From Verrucomicrobiota bacterium (GTDB lineage: Bacteria > Verrucomicrobiota > Verrucomicrobiia > Opitutales > UBA953): a stretch of DNA of 64,000 bases. The notes below the pieces were generated by a model. It saw only the letters and a program-made list of their open reading frames with translations, had not been told where the DNA came from and ran no database searches. The stretch is taken from assembly GCA_030830965.1 (NCBI GenBank), contig JAURLX010000019.1:124001-188000 (forward strand), read 5' to 3'. How positions within the stretch are numbered: the stretch's first letter is position 1; each line of letters begins with the position of its first letter. This document shows positions 16,565 to 25,376 of the stretch, piece by piece. Made by a program: the position numbers and the translations under genes.

Positions 16565-18430
16565 TCAGGAGGGCAGGGTGAGCAGCGGCGGGGTGAGCCC
16601 GAGCCGTCGCAGGGCGATCTTCTCGGCCTGCAGGGCCCGGAGACCCTCGATGTCCTCGGCGCCGAGCGCGGCGATGCGGGCGGCGATCAGGTCGAGGCGT
16701 GATTGGATGTGGCGCTGGTGGAAGGCCCTGAGGATCGAATTGGCGGCCGCCAGGATGTCGTCGGCGCGTCCGGCGTCGACGATCCCCGAGGCGGCCATCC
16801 GGGCGGCCTCCGTCTGAAGGTCCCCGTCCAAGGTGGCCATGGCGTCCCGGAGCTCGGTGGCCTGGGCGTTGACGCACTCATTGAGGAGGGCCATCAGGAT
16901 GCGTCCCCCGCGGGCTTCAGGGTCGATCCATTCCAGCGGCAGGGCCTCGGAGACGGGTTGATAATAGGCCTCATGCCTCAGAATGAACAATGTCAGTTCC
17001 TCTTCAGGGGTTGTCAAGCCCCCCCCCTTGACATCCATGCCGGAGGAAGGTTCCACGGCCGGTTTGAGCTGTTCGGCGGGCCGCTGCGCGGCTTTGGCCG
17101 CACGGAACCGCTCATAGGCGAGGTGCATCTCCCTTATGCCGATGCCCGCCAGACGAGCGGCCTCGTTGAGCGCCTCGCTGACGATCTCCTCCGCCCCTGA
17201 CTCCGCCACGATGGGGAACAGCTCCTCGAGCAGCGAGAGACGCCGCGCGAGGGGCAGGGCCGCGGCCCCCGAGGGTATCAGCGACTGGACGCAGAAATGC
17301 ATCGCGCTGCGTGAGGTTCGCTCGAGGGCCGGCCATCCGGACGCGTCGTGCGTCGAGAAGTACTCGTCGGGGTCCTTTCCGTCGGGCAGGCCGAGGAAGC
17401 GGATGTCGAGGCCCTGCCTCAGGCCGATCGGCAGTAGACGCAAGGCTGCCTTCTTTCCGGCCTCGTCGGAGTCGAGGAACACGGTCAGGCGGTTCGAAAA
17501 ACGATGGAGCTGCTGCAGGTGCTCCTCGGTGACGGCGGTGCCCTGTGCGGCGATCACTCCAGGTATGCCCACGGAATGGCAACGGATGGCGTCGAGCTGG
17601 CCCTCGACGAGCAGGAAAGGGTCGCCTTCCTTGCGGTTGGCCCGGGCGCGGTCGAGGTTGAAGACCGTGCGCGATTTCTTGAACAGTTCCGTCTCGGGGG
17701 AGTTGACGTACTTCGCCTCGCGGGACGGGTCGTCCTCGGGCGTGATCTCGAGCTGCCTGGCGGTGAACGCGATGACGCGCCCTTGGATGTCCCGGATGGG
17801 GATGGTCAGGCGCCCGCGAAATCGGCATCGCCAGCGGGAAGGGTCGGGGATGCGGTCGGTGCCGAAGAAAAGACCGGTCTGGGCCACGGCCTCCTTGGAG
17901 AAGCCTTTCTTGAGCAGGCCCTGCACCAGTCTCGTGTCATCTACCGGCGCGAGGCCGATGCCGAAGTCGTCCGCCACCTCGGGCGTGAAACGTCGGCGCT
18001 GCGTCCAATAGTCGCGGATCCACTGTCCGTGGACCGGGTCCTCGAGGAAGCACCGTCGCCAGTAGTCCGCGACCATGCCGTGGATCTCGAGAAGCTGGCC
18101 ACGGAAGGAGCGCTCCTCGGGTCCGCCGGCGCTCTCGTATTCCAGTTGGAAGCCGAAGCGCGAGGCGACGCGCTCGACGGATTCGGGGAAGTCGAGCCCC
18201 TCCCGGTTCATGACGAGCTTGAAGACGTCGCCGCCCTGCTGCGTGCTGAAACAGTACCACAGCCCCGTCTCGGGGTTGACCTTGAAGGAGGGGCTCTTCT
18301 CCGACTTGAACGGGCTCAGGCCCCACCAGTCCCGGCCGCGCTGCTTCATCTGCGTGTAGTCCCCCGCCAGGGAGACGATGTCGGCCCGCAGGCGTAGCTC
18401 GTCGATGGAGCGTCGGGATATGCGGGCCAC
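16565..18430 (-). CDS. dnaG: DNA primase DnaG with degenerate zinc finger
   Basis: DnaG makes RNA primers at the replication fork. The 621-residue chain has the N-terminal CHC2 fold, the RNAP-basic region, the TOPRIM core ([10 protein letters not shown] and [14 protein letters not shown], giving the catalytic Glu and Asp-x-Asp) and a C-terminal helicase-binding domain. The zinc site is eroded: the usual C-P-F-H and C-F-x-C are here SPFK at residues 39-42 and CFST at 60-63, so only one of four ligands remains. Residues 468-471 are coded by a nine-G tract that lies between core and helicase-binding domain. The start is GTG at 18430. rpoD follows after 8 bases. Confidence 0.95.
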   Translation of the reverse strand: MARISRRSIDELRLRADIVSLAGDYTQMKQRGRDWWGLSPFKSEKSPSFKVNPETGLWYCFSTQQGGDVFKLVMNREGLDFPESVERVASRFGFQLEYESAGGPEERSFRGQLLEIHGMVADYWRRCFLEDPVHGQWIRDYWTQRRRFTPEVADDFGIGLAPVDDTRLVQGLLKKGFSKEAVAQTGLFFGTDRIPDPSRWRCRFRGRLTIPIRDIQGRVIAFTARQLEITPEDDPSREAKYVNSPETELFKKSRTVFNLDRARANRKEGDPFLLVEGQLDAIRCHSVGIPGVIAAQGTAVTEEHLQQLHRFSNRLTVFLDSDEAGKKAALRLLPIGLRQGLDIRFLGLPDGKDPDEYFSTHDASGWPALERTSRSAMHFCVQSLIPSGAAALPLARRLSLLEELFPIVAESGAEEIVSEALNEAARLAGIGIREMHLAYERFRAAKAAQRPAEQLKPAVEPSSGMDVKGGGLTTPEEELTLFILRHEAYYQPVSEALPLEWIDPEARGGRILMALLNECVNAQATELRDAMATLDGDLQTEAARMAASGIVDAGRADDILAAANSILRAFHQRHIQSRLDLIAARIAALGAEDIEGLRALQAEKIALRRLGLTPPLLTLPS

Positions 18431-18565
18431 GGTTTGCGAAGGATTCTCGGGAGGGGAGGCCGGGGGGGTCGTATTCGATCTCCGGCGGAGCGTTCAGCAG
18501 GTCGGTTTTGCCCGAACGTCGGTTTTAGTCAAGGGGGGGGCGGCCCCGACCCCTTGACAGCCCGG
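18431..18565. promoter_or_regulatory. dnaG upstream region with 9-bp direct repeat
   Basis: A 135-base gap between dnaG and the TPR lipoprotein gene, both on the minus strand. It should carry the dnaG-rpoD promoter. Read on the minus strand it contains AAAACCGAC twice (18526-18518 and 18509-18501), 17 bases apart from start to start, directly after a TTGACT. No good minus-10 box is visible at the expected distance. The repeats could be a tandem operator. The half nearer the TPR gene holds a hairpin listed separately. Confidence 0.35.
18528..18558 (-). terminator. Terminator-like hairpin after the TPR lipoprotein gene
   Basis: Inverted repeat GTCAAGGGG (18528-18536) and CCCCTTGAC (18550-18558) with a GC-rich inner part that can extend the stem. 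It lies 7 bases beyond the stop of the TPR gene on the minus strand. The tail on that strand is TAAAACC, so the U-tract is weak. It may be a terminator or a processing/attenuation hairpin ahead of dnaG. Confidence 0.5.
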
Positions 18566-19252
18566 TCAGCATTCGTCGCAGAGTTTCTTGCGGATAGCCT
18601 CCGCATTGCGCCGTAATTGCGTCGCCTCGGTCTCCTTTCCGAGCCGGGACAGGGCCTCTGCAAGCCGGTCCATGACCGCGGCGGACTCCCGGCGCGTCGG
18701 TCCGTGGATGCGCGCGGTGAGCTCGAGCTGCCGACGAAGGAGCGGCTCGGCGCGCCCGACCTCGCCGGCCTTCATCAGCACTCCGGCCAGGATGCTCATC
18801 GTCGCCAGTACATCAGGATGATCCCCGCCCAGGGCGGCCTGCTCCATCCGGAGCACGACCTCGTACCGTTCCGCGGCCTCGCCGTTGCGGCCTGCACGAT
18901 AGCTGAGTGCCGCAAGCTGCGCGCGGAGATTGATGATGGACTCCTCGGGGAGCCGGGGGTCGGCCTCGGCCGTGAGCAGCGCCTCGCCGTAGGCGCGCTC
19001 GGCCTCTCGGGGGTCCCCGAAGCTGGCGTGCATCCCGCCCAGTTCGCGAAGCGCGTCCATGCGGGCCAGCCGGCTTTCCCGATCCCCGCCCTCCAATGAG
19101 CGGATGAGCCTGCCGTAGGCTGCCACGGCCTCCGGAAGACGCCCCTCCGCGCGGAGTTCGACAGCCTCCTTCCGGAGGTCGGAAGGCGCCGTGGTGCACC
19201 CCGCCAGCAGCAGCAGCGGGATCAGTCGCCCAGGAATGTGACCTCGTCGCAC
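18566..19252 (-). CDS. TPR-repeat predicted lipoprotein
   Basis: A 228-residue protein with a predicted lipoprotein signal (RLIPLLLLAGC, lipobox LLAGC) followed by about five tetratricopeptide-like helical pairs (EAVAAYGRLI, AERAYGEALLTAEADP, EAAERYEVVLRMEQAALG, LLRRQLELTARIHGP, EATQLRRNAEAIRKK), with the kinesin-light-chain style spacing. TPR proteins scaffold complexes; the partner is unknown. The start is GTG 19252, which makes the first 31 bases overlap the end of the large PVC gene upstream. It ends with KKLCDEC and is followed by a hairpin before dnaG. Confidence 0.75.
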   Translation of the reverse strand: MRRGHIPGRLIPLLLLAGCTTAPSDLRKEAVELRAEGRLPEAVAAYGRLIRSLEGGDRESRLARMDALRELGGMHASFGDPREAERAYGEALLTAEADPRLPEESIINLRAQLAALSYRAGRNGEAAERYEVVLRMEQAALGGDHPDVLATMSILAGVLMKAGEVGRAEPLLRRQLELTARIHGPTRRESAAVMDRLAEALSRLGKETEATQLRRNAEAIRKKLCDEC

Positions 19253-22200
19253 TGTGCGCGGAAGAAGGGGACGTTGGGGTCGGGCTCGACGGTGAGGCTG
19301 TGCTCTCCGGCCGGAATCCGGCCCTCGTGCACGCCGTCCTTGAGCGACAGCATCCGGTCGCCGAGCCAGGCGGCTTTCACGCCGGTGAGCTGCAGGCGGA
19401 TCGTCCCTGCGCGGGCGCTGGTGAACCGCGCCGAGGCGTAGATGCGTCCGGGGTTGAAGTCCTTGGGCACCTGGCCGTTCACGAGCGCGTACACGGGGGT
19501 CGGGGCGCCTGACCTGGCGAGCGCGCCGGGCGGCTGGTCGTTGAACTGCCAGAGACGCGCCACGTCGGCCTTGCTGGCGTCGAAGGGGCCCGGCCGGCCG
19601 ATTTCGCCGAGGAACGCGATGAGGTTGCGCTTGGGCACGCCCGCGAGCCCGTCGATCAGGCCTGCCGGCATGATGCTGCCGACGTTCTCCCGGCGCACGA
19701 TGGAGGATTTGAGCACGGGCATCTCGACGCCGGGGGCGGGGCGGATGATGACCTCGGCGGCGGTTTCCCTCACGGGGATGCCGACCATCTGCGAGCCGTC
19801 CTTCATGCTGAAGGAGAAGGCGTGATAGCCTTCCTTCACCTTCGCGGCCGGATTCAGGAGGCTTTCGATGATGTAGTCGAGCGGGGCGCTGGCGCCGATG
19901 CTGCTGAGGTCGGGGCCGAGTTTGCCGCCGGCTCCGCCGATCGCGTGACAGACCGCGCAGCCTGTGCGCCGATAGTGGAGCTCACCGTCGGCGGGGTCGG
20001 CGCCCAGCTTGATCCGTTGCACCATGGCGGCGATCTCCTCGGCTTGGTTCTGACCGGAGGGCTTGGCTCCGACCAGAGGTTGGACGGCCTTGACGATCGT
20101 CTGGCCGCTGCGGCCGAGTCCGGAAGCCGCCTGAAGGGCGGCGCGGTAGGATTCGGGAGAAAGCCCCTTGGGGAAGTCCTTGGCGAGCCGCTGCGCGAAG
20201 GGCGCATGGGTGAAGATCTCGCGCCAGAGCTGCGCGGCCTGATTCGCGTCGGGCGTCAGCTTGAACACGCCGGGCAGGTTCTTGACGGCTTCACCCGGGG
20301 CGTGGACGGCCTGGGCCATCAGCGCGCCTCTTCGCACGACGATCGGACGTCCCTCGGCGGCCAGCGAACGGATGATCGGAAGGCAGGCCGGAGTGCCGAT
20401 GATCCTGATGGCGTCGAAGGCGGCGGCACGGACCTCGGCATCGGCCTCGCGGCCCGCGAGGGCTCCGAGGTCGGGGAGGAAGCGGGCCTGCTTCCATTGT
20501 CCGATGAGACGGACGGCGAGCACGAGCAGCTGGCGGTCTCCCGAGTTCATCACCTGCCCGACCCCGGTGAGGTCGCCCGAAGGACGCAGGTTGCGGTTGC
20601 GGGCCGCCTCGACGAGCGCCGCGGCGGCGCGGCGGCGCGCCTCGGGAGCGTGCGTCTTCTCCCCGAAGAGCACGTCGCGAAGGGCGTCGATTTCGCGGGC
20701 CGAGCCCGCTTTGCCGAACAGCTCGATCCAAGGGCCCTTCCCGTCCCGATCGATGCTCCGTCCGGCGAAGAGCTTCTGCACGAAGGGGGCGGTGACCGTC
20801 GGGTCGGAGACCGCGACGACGCGTTCAAGGAGCGACTCCTTGCCTTCGATGCCCTTCGCGGTGGCGTCCCCGAGCCACACGGCGGCAAGCTCGTTGACGG
20901 TCAGCCAGGCGGAGAAATCGAGGAAGGAGTCCTCGGGTCGGGTCACGGCGCGGATGGCCGCTTCGGCGCTTTCTGGCGTCCTGACGCGCGAGAGAGCGCG
21001 GACGGCTTCGACGCGGACGCGGGCGTTCCCGTGGGAGAGGAAGGAGGCGAGGCGAGATGCCGCGGCCTCGGGCGACTTGCCGAGTTCACGGAGCCCCACC
21101 TGGATGCTGGCGGGATCGGAGCTGCTGAGCAGGGACTCGAGCAGGCCGGCGTCGGGCGACCGGCCGCTCAGCAGCCAAGCGGCGTGCCGGCGCTTCGCGT
21201 CGTCGGTCGCCCAGGCCAGCAGGGCGGGCTTGAGCCTCTCGATCGGAGTCTTGGCCAGTTCGCGTCGTGCCTGTTCGAATTCCCAGCGGTTCGGAGAGAG
21301 TAGGGCGGAGAGCAGCTTGGGAAGGTCGCGCCCGAGGACGGGCTTCCAGTCGAGGCCCTTGGCTCCCTCGGGGATGATCCGCCAGATGCGCCCGCGGTAC
21401 TTGTCGCGTCGCGGGTCGCGGAAGTCGACCTCGCCGTGGTTGATGATGGGGTTCGTCCAGTCGCCGACGTAGAGGGCGCCATCGGGCCCCATCTTGAGCG
21501 CGATCGGACGGAAGGCCACGTCGTTGGTGCGCACGACGTCGTCGAGCTGCTTGGTCTCGTATCCCGAGAGGGAATTCTCGCCCACGGAGAAGTCGGTGAA
21601 GCCGAAGCGTACGATGCGGTGCGCGCGGAAATCGTTCGTGATGGCGTTGCCCTGCCAGTCTGCGCCGAAGAGCGGACTGTTGACGATCTCTAGGCCGCAG
21701 AACTTCGGATAGGAGCCGGGGCTGATGCTGCCCACCAGTCGGCGGGCGCCTTCGGAGGGCGGGAAGGTCGCGCCGGGGAAGGCCCAGTGGACGCCGGTGC
21801 CGTCGGCTCCTGAGGTGAGGAAGGTCTGGCCGGCGAGGTCCTCCTGCTGGCCCCAGGCGTTGACCAAGCCCTTGGAATAGACCTCGAGGCGTTCCCTCGC
21901 CGGATCGTATGCGAAGGCGACGCCGGAGTTGGCGCGAACGACGCCCCAAGGGGTCTCGACGTGGGAGTGGATGTAGATGGTCTGGTGGAAGTACAGCCGA
22001 CCGTCCAAGCCCCAGTGGAGCGTGTGGATGATGTGGTGGGTGTCCTCGGTGCCGAAGCCGCTCAGGACGATGCGGCGTTCGCTGAGCAGGCCGTCCTTGC
22101 CGGGCTTGCCGAGGTGGAGCAGCTCCGTGCTGGCGCCGACGTAGGCGCCGCCGAGATTGTCGGGCGCCACGCCGGAGGGGATGAGCAGTCCGTCGGCGAC

Positions 22201-23502
22201 GACGCGCGAGACGTCGGCCACCCCGTCGCGGTCATTGTCCTCGATGAGGATGAGTTTGTCGTCGCCCGTCGAAGGGCCGTGCGCGGCGGACCCGCCGCTG
22301 AGGTGGGCGGCGAGATCCTCCGGGCTGACCTGCGGGTACGTATTGGAAGTCGCGACCCACAGCCGGCCGGACGAATCCCAGTTCATGTGCACCGGCTTCT
22401 CGAGGAGGGGGTTCTCGGCGAAGAGGCTGAGCTTGAGTCCTTTTGAGACCTGGAAGTCCGGGGTCGGCAGCGGGGTGATGGCCGTGACCTTGGGCGCCTC
22501 TTTCGGCGGGCTGATGAACTTGGCGGCCTGGCCGAGCGTGACCGCGCGTATGTCCGCCTCGGCCTGGTCGATGAGCGGGTCGAACTTCGGGATCTCGACG
22601 GCGTTCTGTCCCTGCTCCCGTTTGCGGAAGCCGAAGATGTAGGTGTAGTTAGCCGGACGGGAGCGATGGAAGAACAGGGAGTTCTTGCGCAGCACGGCCT
22701 CGTGTAGGCGCTCCTCGGCCGCGTCCGCGGTATCCCAGCCTTCCCGGTCGACCTTCCAGCCGAGCTGGGCGGCGAAGCCTTCGGCCAGCGCGCGGTAACC
22801 GCGGTCGTTGAGGTGGATGCCGTTGTCGGTGCCGATGGCCAGACTGATGCCGGCCGACTCGCGCCACTCGGCCCGCACATAGGGCGAGGAGGTCTCGGCG
22901 GCCACTTCACGGATCACCTGGTCGAACCGGGCGAGATTGGCGCGGTTCTCGGCGGGGTCGGGAAGCCCGGGCCTGGACGCGCGGAGGTCCTCGTGCTGCA
23001 CGGGGCCGAGGAAGATGAGGCGGATATTGCCGCCGGGCGCGGCGGCACGGATGTGCGTCAGGAGTTCCTTCAGGTCCCGCCGGAACTTCTCGGGGCCGTG
23101 GTCGATCCCGTAGCGCGCGGGATCCGGATTGAGGGAAGAATCATCATGACGGTACGTCAGGTCTTCCAGGCTGGCGGCCATGCCGTAGCCGAGGATCGCG
23201 ACGGTCGGCTTCACGACCGCGAGCTGCTCCTTGAGGCTGTCGAGTCCGCGTGCGACGGGGTCGAAGCTGGCGCGCGAGGCGCCGAGCGGCGTGTCTGCGC
23301 TGAAGCCAAGGTTGCGCACGGTGAAGGCGCGTCCGGGAAACTCGCGGCGCATCTTCATTTCGAGCCGTCCGTAATTGCCTTCGCGTTCGATCAGCGTGTC
23401 GCCGATGAGCAGCACGCTGTCACCGTCACGGAGTTCGAGCTTGGGCTGGGCGGATGCGAGGCAGGCCAGCAGGCAGAGGATCAGGTAAGGGAGTTGGGGC
23501 AT
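19222..23502 (-). CDS. Giant PVC-type protein: SGNH-like domain, dehydrogenase propeller, HEAT-like repeats, cytochrome c
   Basis: A 1426-residue exported multidomain protein. After a signal peptide (LILCLLACLASAQP) comes an SGNH/GDSL-hydrolase-like domain (about 20-270; block I IGDTLIERE, block V DNGIHLNDRGY), in which the usual nucleophile Ser is Thr. Next is a PVC membrane-bound dehydrogenase-type beta-propeller (about 350-720; LKLSLFAENPLLEKPVHMNWDSSGRLWVA, GPDGALYVGDW), a HEAT-like helical stretch (about 730-1130), a cytochrome c domain with heme motif CAVCH at 1182-1186 and a likely distal Met in IMPAG, and a C-terminal beta domain. Such proteins are abundant in Planctomycetes and Verrucomicrobia and are suspected to oxidise carbohydrates and pass electrons to the heme; none of this is proven here. 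Confidence 0.9.
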   Translation of the reverse strand: MPQLPYLILCLLACLASAQPKLELRDGDSVLLIGDTLIEREGNYGRLEMKMRREFPGRAFTVRNLGFSADTPLGASRASFDPVARGLDSLKEQLAVVKPTVAILGYGMAASLEDLTYRHDDSSLNPDPARYGIDHGPEKFRRDLKELLTHIRAAAPGGNIRLIFLGPVQHEDLRASRPGLPDPAENRANLARFDQVIREVAAETSSPYVRAEWRESAGISLAIGTDNGIHLNDRGYRALAEGFAAQLGWKVDREGWDTADAAEERLHEAVLRKNSLFFHRSRPANYTYIFGFRKREQGQNAVEIPKFDPLIDQAEADIRAVTLGQAAKFISPPKEAPKVTAITPLPTPDFQVSKGLKLSLFAENPLLEKPVHMNWDSSGRLWVATSNTYPQVSPEDLAAHLSGGSAAHGPSTGDDKLILIEDNDRDGVADVSRVVADGLLIPSGVAPDNLGGAYVGASTELLHLGKPGKDGLLSERRIVLSGFGTEDTHHIIHTLHWGLDGRLYFHQTIYIHSHVETPWGVVRANSGVAFAYDPARERLEVYSKGLVNAWGQQEDLAGQTFLTSGADGTGVHWAFPGATFPPSEGARRLVGSISPGSYPKFCGLEIVNSPLFGADWQGNAITNDFRAHRIVRFGFTDFSVGENSLSGYETKQLDDVVRTNDVAFRPIALKMGPDGALYVGDWTNPIINHGEVDFRDPRRDKYRGRIWRIIPEGAKGLDWKPVLGRDLPKLLSALLSPNRWEFEQARRELAKTPIERLKPALLAWATDDAKRRHAAWLLSGRSPDAGLLESLLSSSDPASIQVGLRELGKSPEAAASRLASFLSHGNARVRVEAVRALSRVRTPESAEAAIRAVTRPEDSFLDFSAWLTVNELAAVWLGDATAKGIEGKESLLERVVAVSDPTVTAPFVQKLFAGRSIDRDGKGPWIELFGKAGSAREIDALRDVLFGEKTHAPEARRRAAAALVEAARNRNLRPSGDLTGVGQVMNSGDRQLLVLAVRLIGQWKQARFLPDLGALAGREADAEVRAAAFDAIRIIGTPACLPIIRSLAAEGRPIVVRRGALMAQAVHAPGEAVKNLPGVFKLTPDANQAAQLWREIFTHAPFAQRLAKDFPKGLSPESYRAALQAASGLGRSGQTIVKAVQPLVGAKPSGQNQAEEIAAMVQRIKLGADPADGELHYRRTGCAVCHAIGGAGGKLGPDLSSIGASAPLDYIIESLLNPAAKVKEGYHAFSFSMKDGSQMVGIPVRETAAEVIIRPAPGVEMPVLKSSIVRRENVGSIMPAGLIDGLAGVPKRNLIAFLGEIGRPGPFDASKADVARLWQFNDQPPGALARSGAPTPVYALVNGQVPKDFNPGRIYASARFTSARAGTIRLQLTGVKAAWLGDRMLSLKDGVHEGRIPAGEHSLTVEPDPNVPFFRAQCDEVTFLGD

Positions 23503-23605
23503 GGGTCGCTTTTAATGGAGGGCGAGGGGCAGGCGAGAGGAGTTTAGACTCGTGGACGAGGTCGGGGTTGCGTGCCTGTCGGCTTCTTTTCCGGTCATGA
23601 AGCCC

Positions 23606-24415
23606 TCAGTCGACCTGCTCGGGCCAGCGTTCACGGAACGCCAGCTGGGCTTCCCGGTCCGGCAACACCGGGCGGGCGGGGTCGCGAAGAAACTTGAGCG
23701 GAAAAGACGGACGGAAGGTGTCCACCTCCACCTGGCCTCCCTCGACCCGGAAGACCGCGTACCAGGCGCCGCATCCGATCTCGCGGCGTCCGTCCCGTCG
23801 AGGCCTGATGCGGCGCGTGCGATGAGGCGAAGGGTCACGTCCCAAGGACTCGAGGAGGCGCGTCCGGAAATCGACCCGCCATTCCTTGTGCAGCCACTCG
23901 GCCTGCGCGAGGGCCAGCGGGCCGAGGCGCACGACGAAGGCGGGCGGAGAAGCGAGCCCGGCATCGACCTCCTCGATCCAGCCCGCCCTGGAGTCCGGAA
24001 AGCTGTCGTAGGTCGGGATGTAGGGCTTGATGTCGAAGACTGGTGTGCCGTCGACCAAATCACAGGGGCCGAGGACGAGGCGCCCCTTCTCGATGGCCAG
24101 CAGGCGCACGGGGGTGATGCCGATCGGGTTCGGCCGGTGGGGCGAGCGCGTGGCGAAGACGCCCCGCCGCTTCGATGGGCCACGGGGAGGCAGGACCTCC
24201 GGGCGCCAGGTGCGATTGCGGTGGAACCACCAGAGCAGCCAGATGCGATCGAATCCTTCGAGGTACTTGAGCGCTTTGCGGTACTTGTCCCCTGGCGCCA
24301 TCTCCAGGACGTTCGTCTCGGCTGCGTCCTCATCAGGCTGGTGCCGTGCGTCGAACTTGAGGGCCTTGCCCGTGCGGAGCCAGCCGATCGGGGTGATGTT
24401 CAGGGAGTCGGACAC
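23606..24415 (-). CDS. trmO: tRNA (N6-threonylcarbamoyladenosine37-N6)-methyltransferase TrmO
   Basis: TrmO (TsaA/YaeB) methylates t6A37 of tRNA with SAM to give m6t6A. The product has the family beta-barrel and signatures ITPIGWLRTG at the start, YLEGFDRIWLLWWFH, ATRSPHRPNPIGITPVRLL (the SAM/tRNA-binding hallmark), GTPVFDIKPYIPTYDS and a C-terminal domain of about 120 residues. I chose GTG at 24415, 6 residues before the conserved TPIGW; a TTG at 24451 would add 12 residues. It is divergent from trhO, another tRNA-modifying enzyme, across an 88-base gap. Confidence 0.92.
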   Translation of the reverse strand: MSDSLNITPIGWLRTGKALKFDARHQPDEDAAETNVLEMAPGDKYRKALKYLEGFDRIWLLWWFHRNRTWRPEVLPPRGPSKRRGVFATRSPHRPNPIGITPVRLLAIEKGRLVLGPCDLVDGTPVFDIKPYIPTYDSFPDSRAGWIEEVDAGLASPPAFVVRLGPLALAQAEWLHKEWRVDFRTRLLESLGRDPSPHRTRRIRPRRDGRREIGCGAWYAVFRVEGGQVEVDTFRPSFPLKFLRDPARPVLPDREAQLAFRERWPEQVD

Positions 24416-24503
24416 CGCTTCGATTCCAGCCCTGCTGGGCGGAGGAGGCAAGGCAACTGAACGTTAGGCTTCACAATCCCTCCCTGAACGCAGACGCTGT
24501 GCC

Positions 24504-25376
24504 GTGTCCGAAACGGTCAACCTGTCCTGCTACAAGTTCGTCCGCCTCGAGGGTCTGGTCGAACTCAAGGCGCGTCTCTTGTCGGCCTGCGTCGCCCATG
24601 GGCTCAAGGGCACGGTGCTGCTTGCGCCCGAGGGCATCAATTTCTTCCTGGCCGGAGGCCGGGACGGGCTCGGGGCCGTCCTGGGCTTGCTTCGCGCGCA
24701 GCCCGGACTGGAGGACCTGGTTCCCAAGGAGAGCCCTTCGGCCGAGCAGCCTTTCCGGCGGATGCTGGTCAAGATCAAGCGCGAGATCATCGCCTTCGGA
24801 GTCCCCGGCGTCGACCCTGCGGCGGATCCCGCGCCGCGGCTGCGGGCGCCCGAGCTGAGACGCTGGTTCGAGGAGGGCAGGGAGTTCACGCTGCTCGACA
24901 CCCGCAACGTCTACGAGGTGCGCATGGGCACTTTCCGCGGCGCGCTGGATCCGCGGATCTGGAACTTCCGTGATTTCCCACGTGCGCTGGCTGCCCTGCC
25001 GGATTCGGTCAAGGACCGGCCGGTGGTCACTTTCTGCACGGGGGGCATCCGGTGCGAGAAGGCCGCCCCGCTGCTGCGGCGGCACGGCTTTAAGGACGTG
25101 TACCAACTGGATGGCGGAATCCTGCGATACTTCGAGGAAGTAGGCGGCGCCCATTACGACGGGGAGTGCTTCGTCTTCGACGCCCGCGTGGGGGTCGGGC
25201 CGGACCTGCGTCCGACAGGTTCGCTGCTTTGCCACAATTGTCAGATGCCGCTGACCGCCGAGGAGGCGAAGTTGCCGAGCTACGTCCCGGACCGAAGCTG
25301 CCTGCACTGCGTCGCCGGTAAGCCGACCGGCCGCGGCAACACCGTCAGACGTCCCTCAGGGACGGAGGGACTTTGA
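24504..25376 (+). CDS. trhO: tRNA uridine(34) hydroxylase TrhO (YceA, rhodanese domain)
   Basis: TrhO hydroxylates U34 of certain tRNAs to ho5U with molecular oxygen. The 290-residue protein has the acylphosphatase-like N-terminal domain (LKGTVLLAPEGINFFLAG), then a rhodanese domain (FTLLDTRNVYEVRMGTFRGA) with active loop FCTGGIRCEKAAP and the DVYQLDGGILRYFEE segment, and Cys-rich ends (CHNCQ, CLHC) seen in the family. It starts at GTG 24504 and is divergent from trmO. Its last 21 bases overlap the convergent kinase-HAD gene. Confidence 0.95.
   Translation: MSETVNLSCYKFVRLEGLVELKARLLSACVAHGLKGTVLLAPEGINFFLAGGRDGLGAVLGLLRAQPGLEDLVPKESPSAEQPFRRMLVKIKREIIAFGVPGVDPAADPAPRLRAPELRRWFEEGREFTLLDTRNVYEVRMGTFRGALDPRIWNFRDFPRALAALPDSVKDRPVVTFCTGGIRCEKAAPLLRRHGFKDVYQLDGGILRYFEEVGGAHYDGECFVFDARVGVGPDLRPTGSLLCHNCQMPLTAEEAKLPSYVPDRSCLHCVAGKPTGRGNTVRRPSGTEGL

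Noticed and set aside
17012-17033. Internal promoter for rpoD at TTGACA inside dnaG
   Set aside because: A TTGACA is present on the minus strand but the best minus-10 at 17-18 bases is only about 3/6 and lies some 450 bases from rpoD; noted but not supported.
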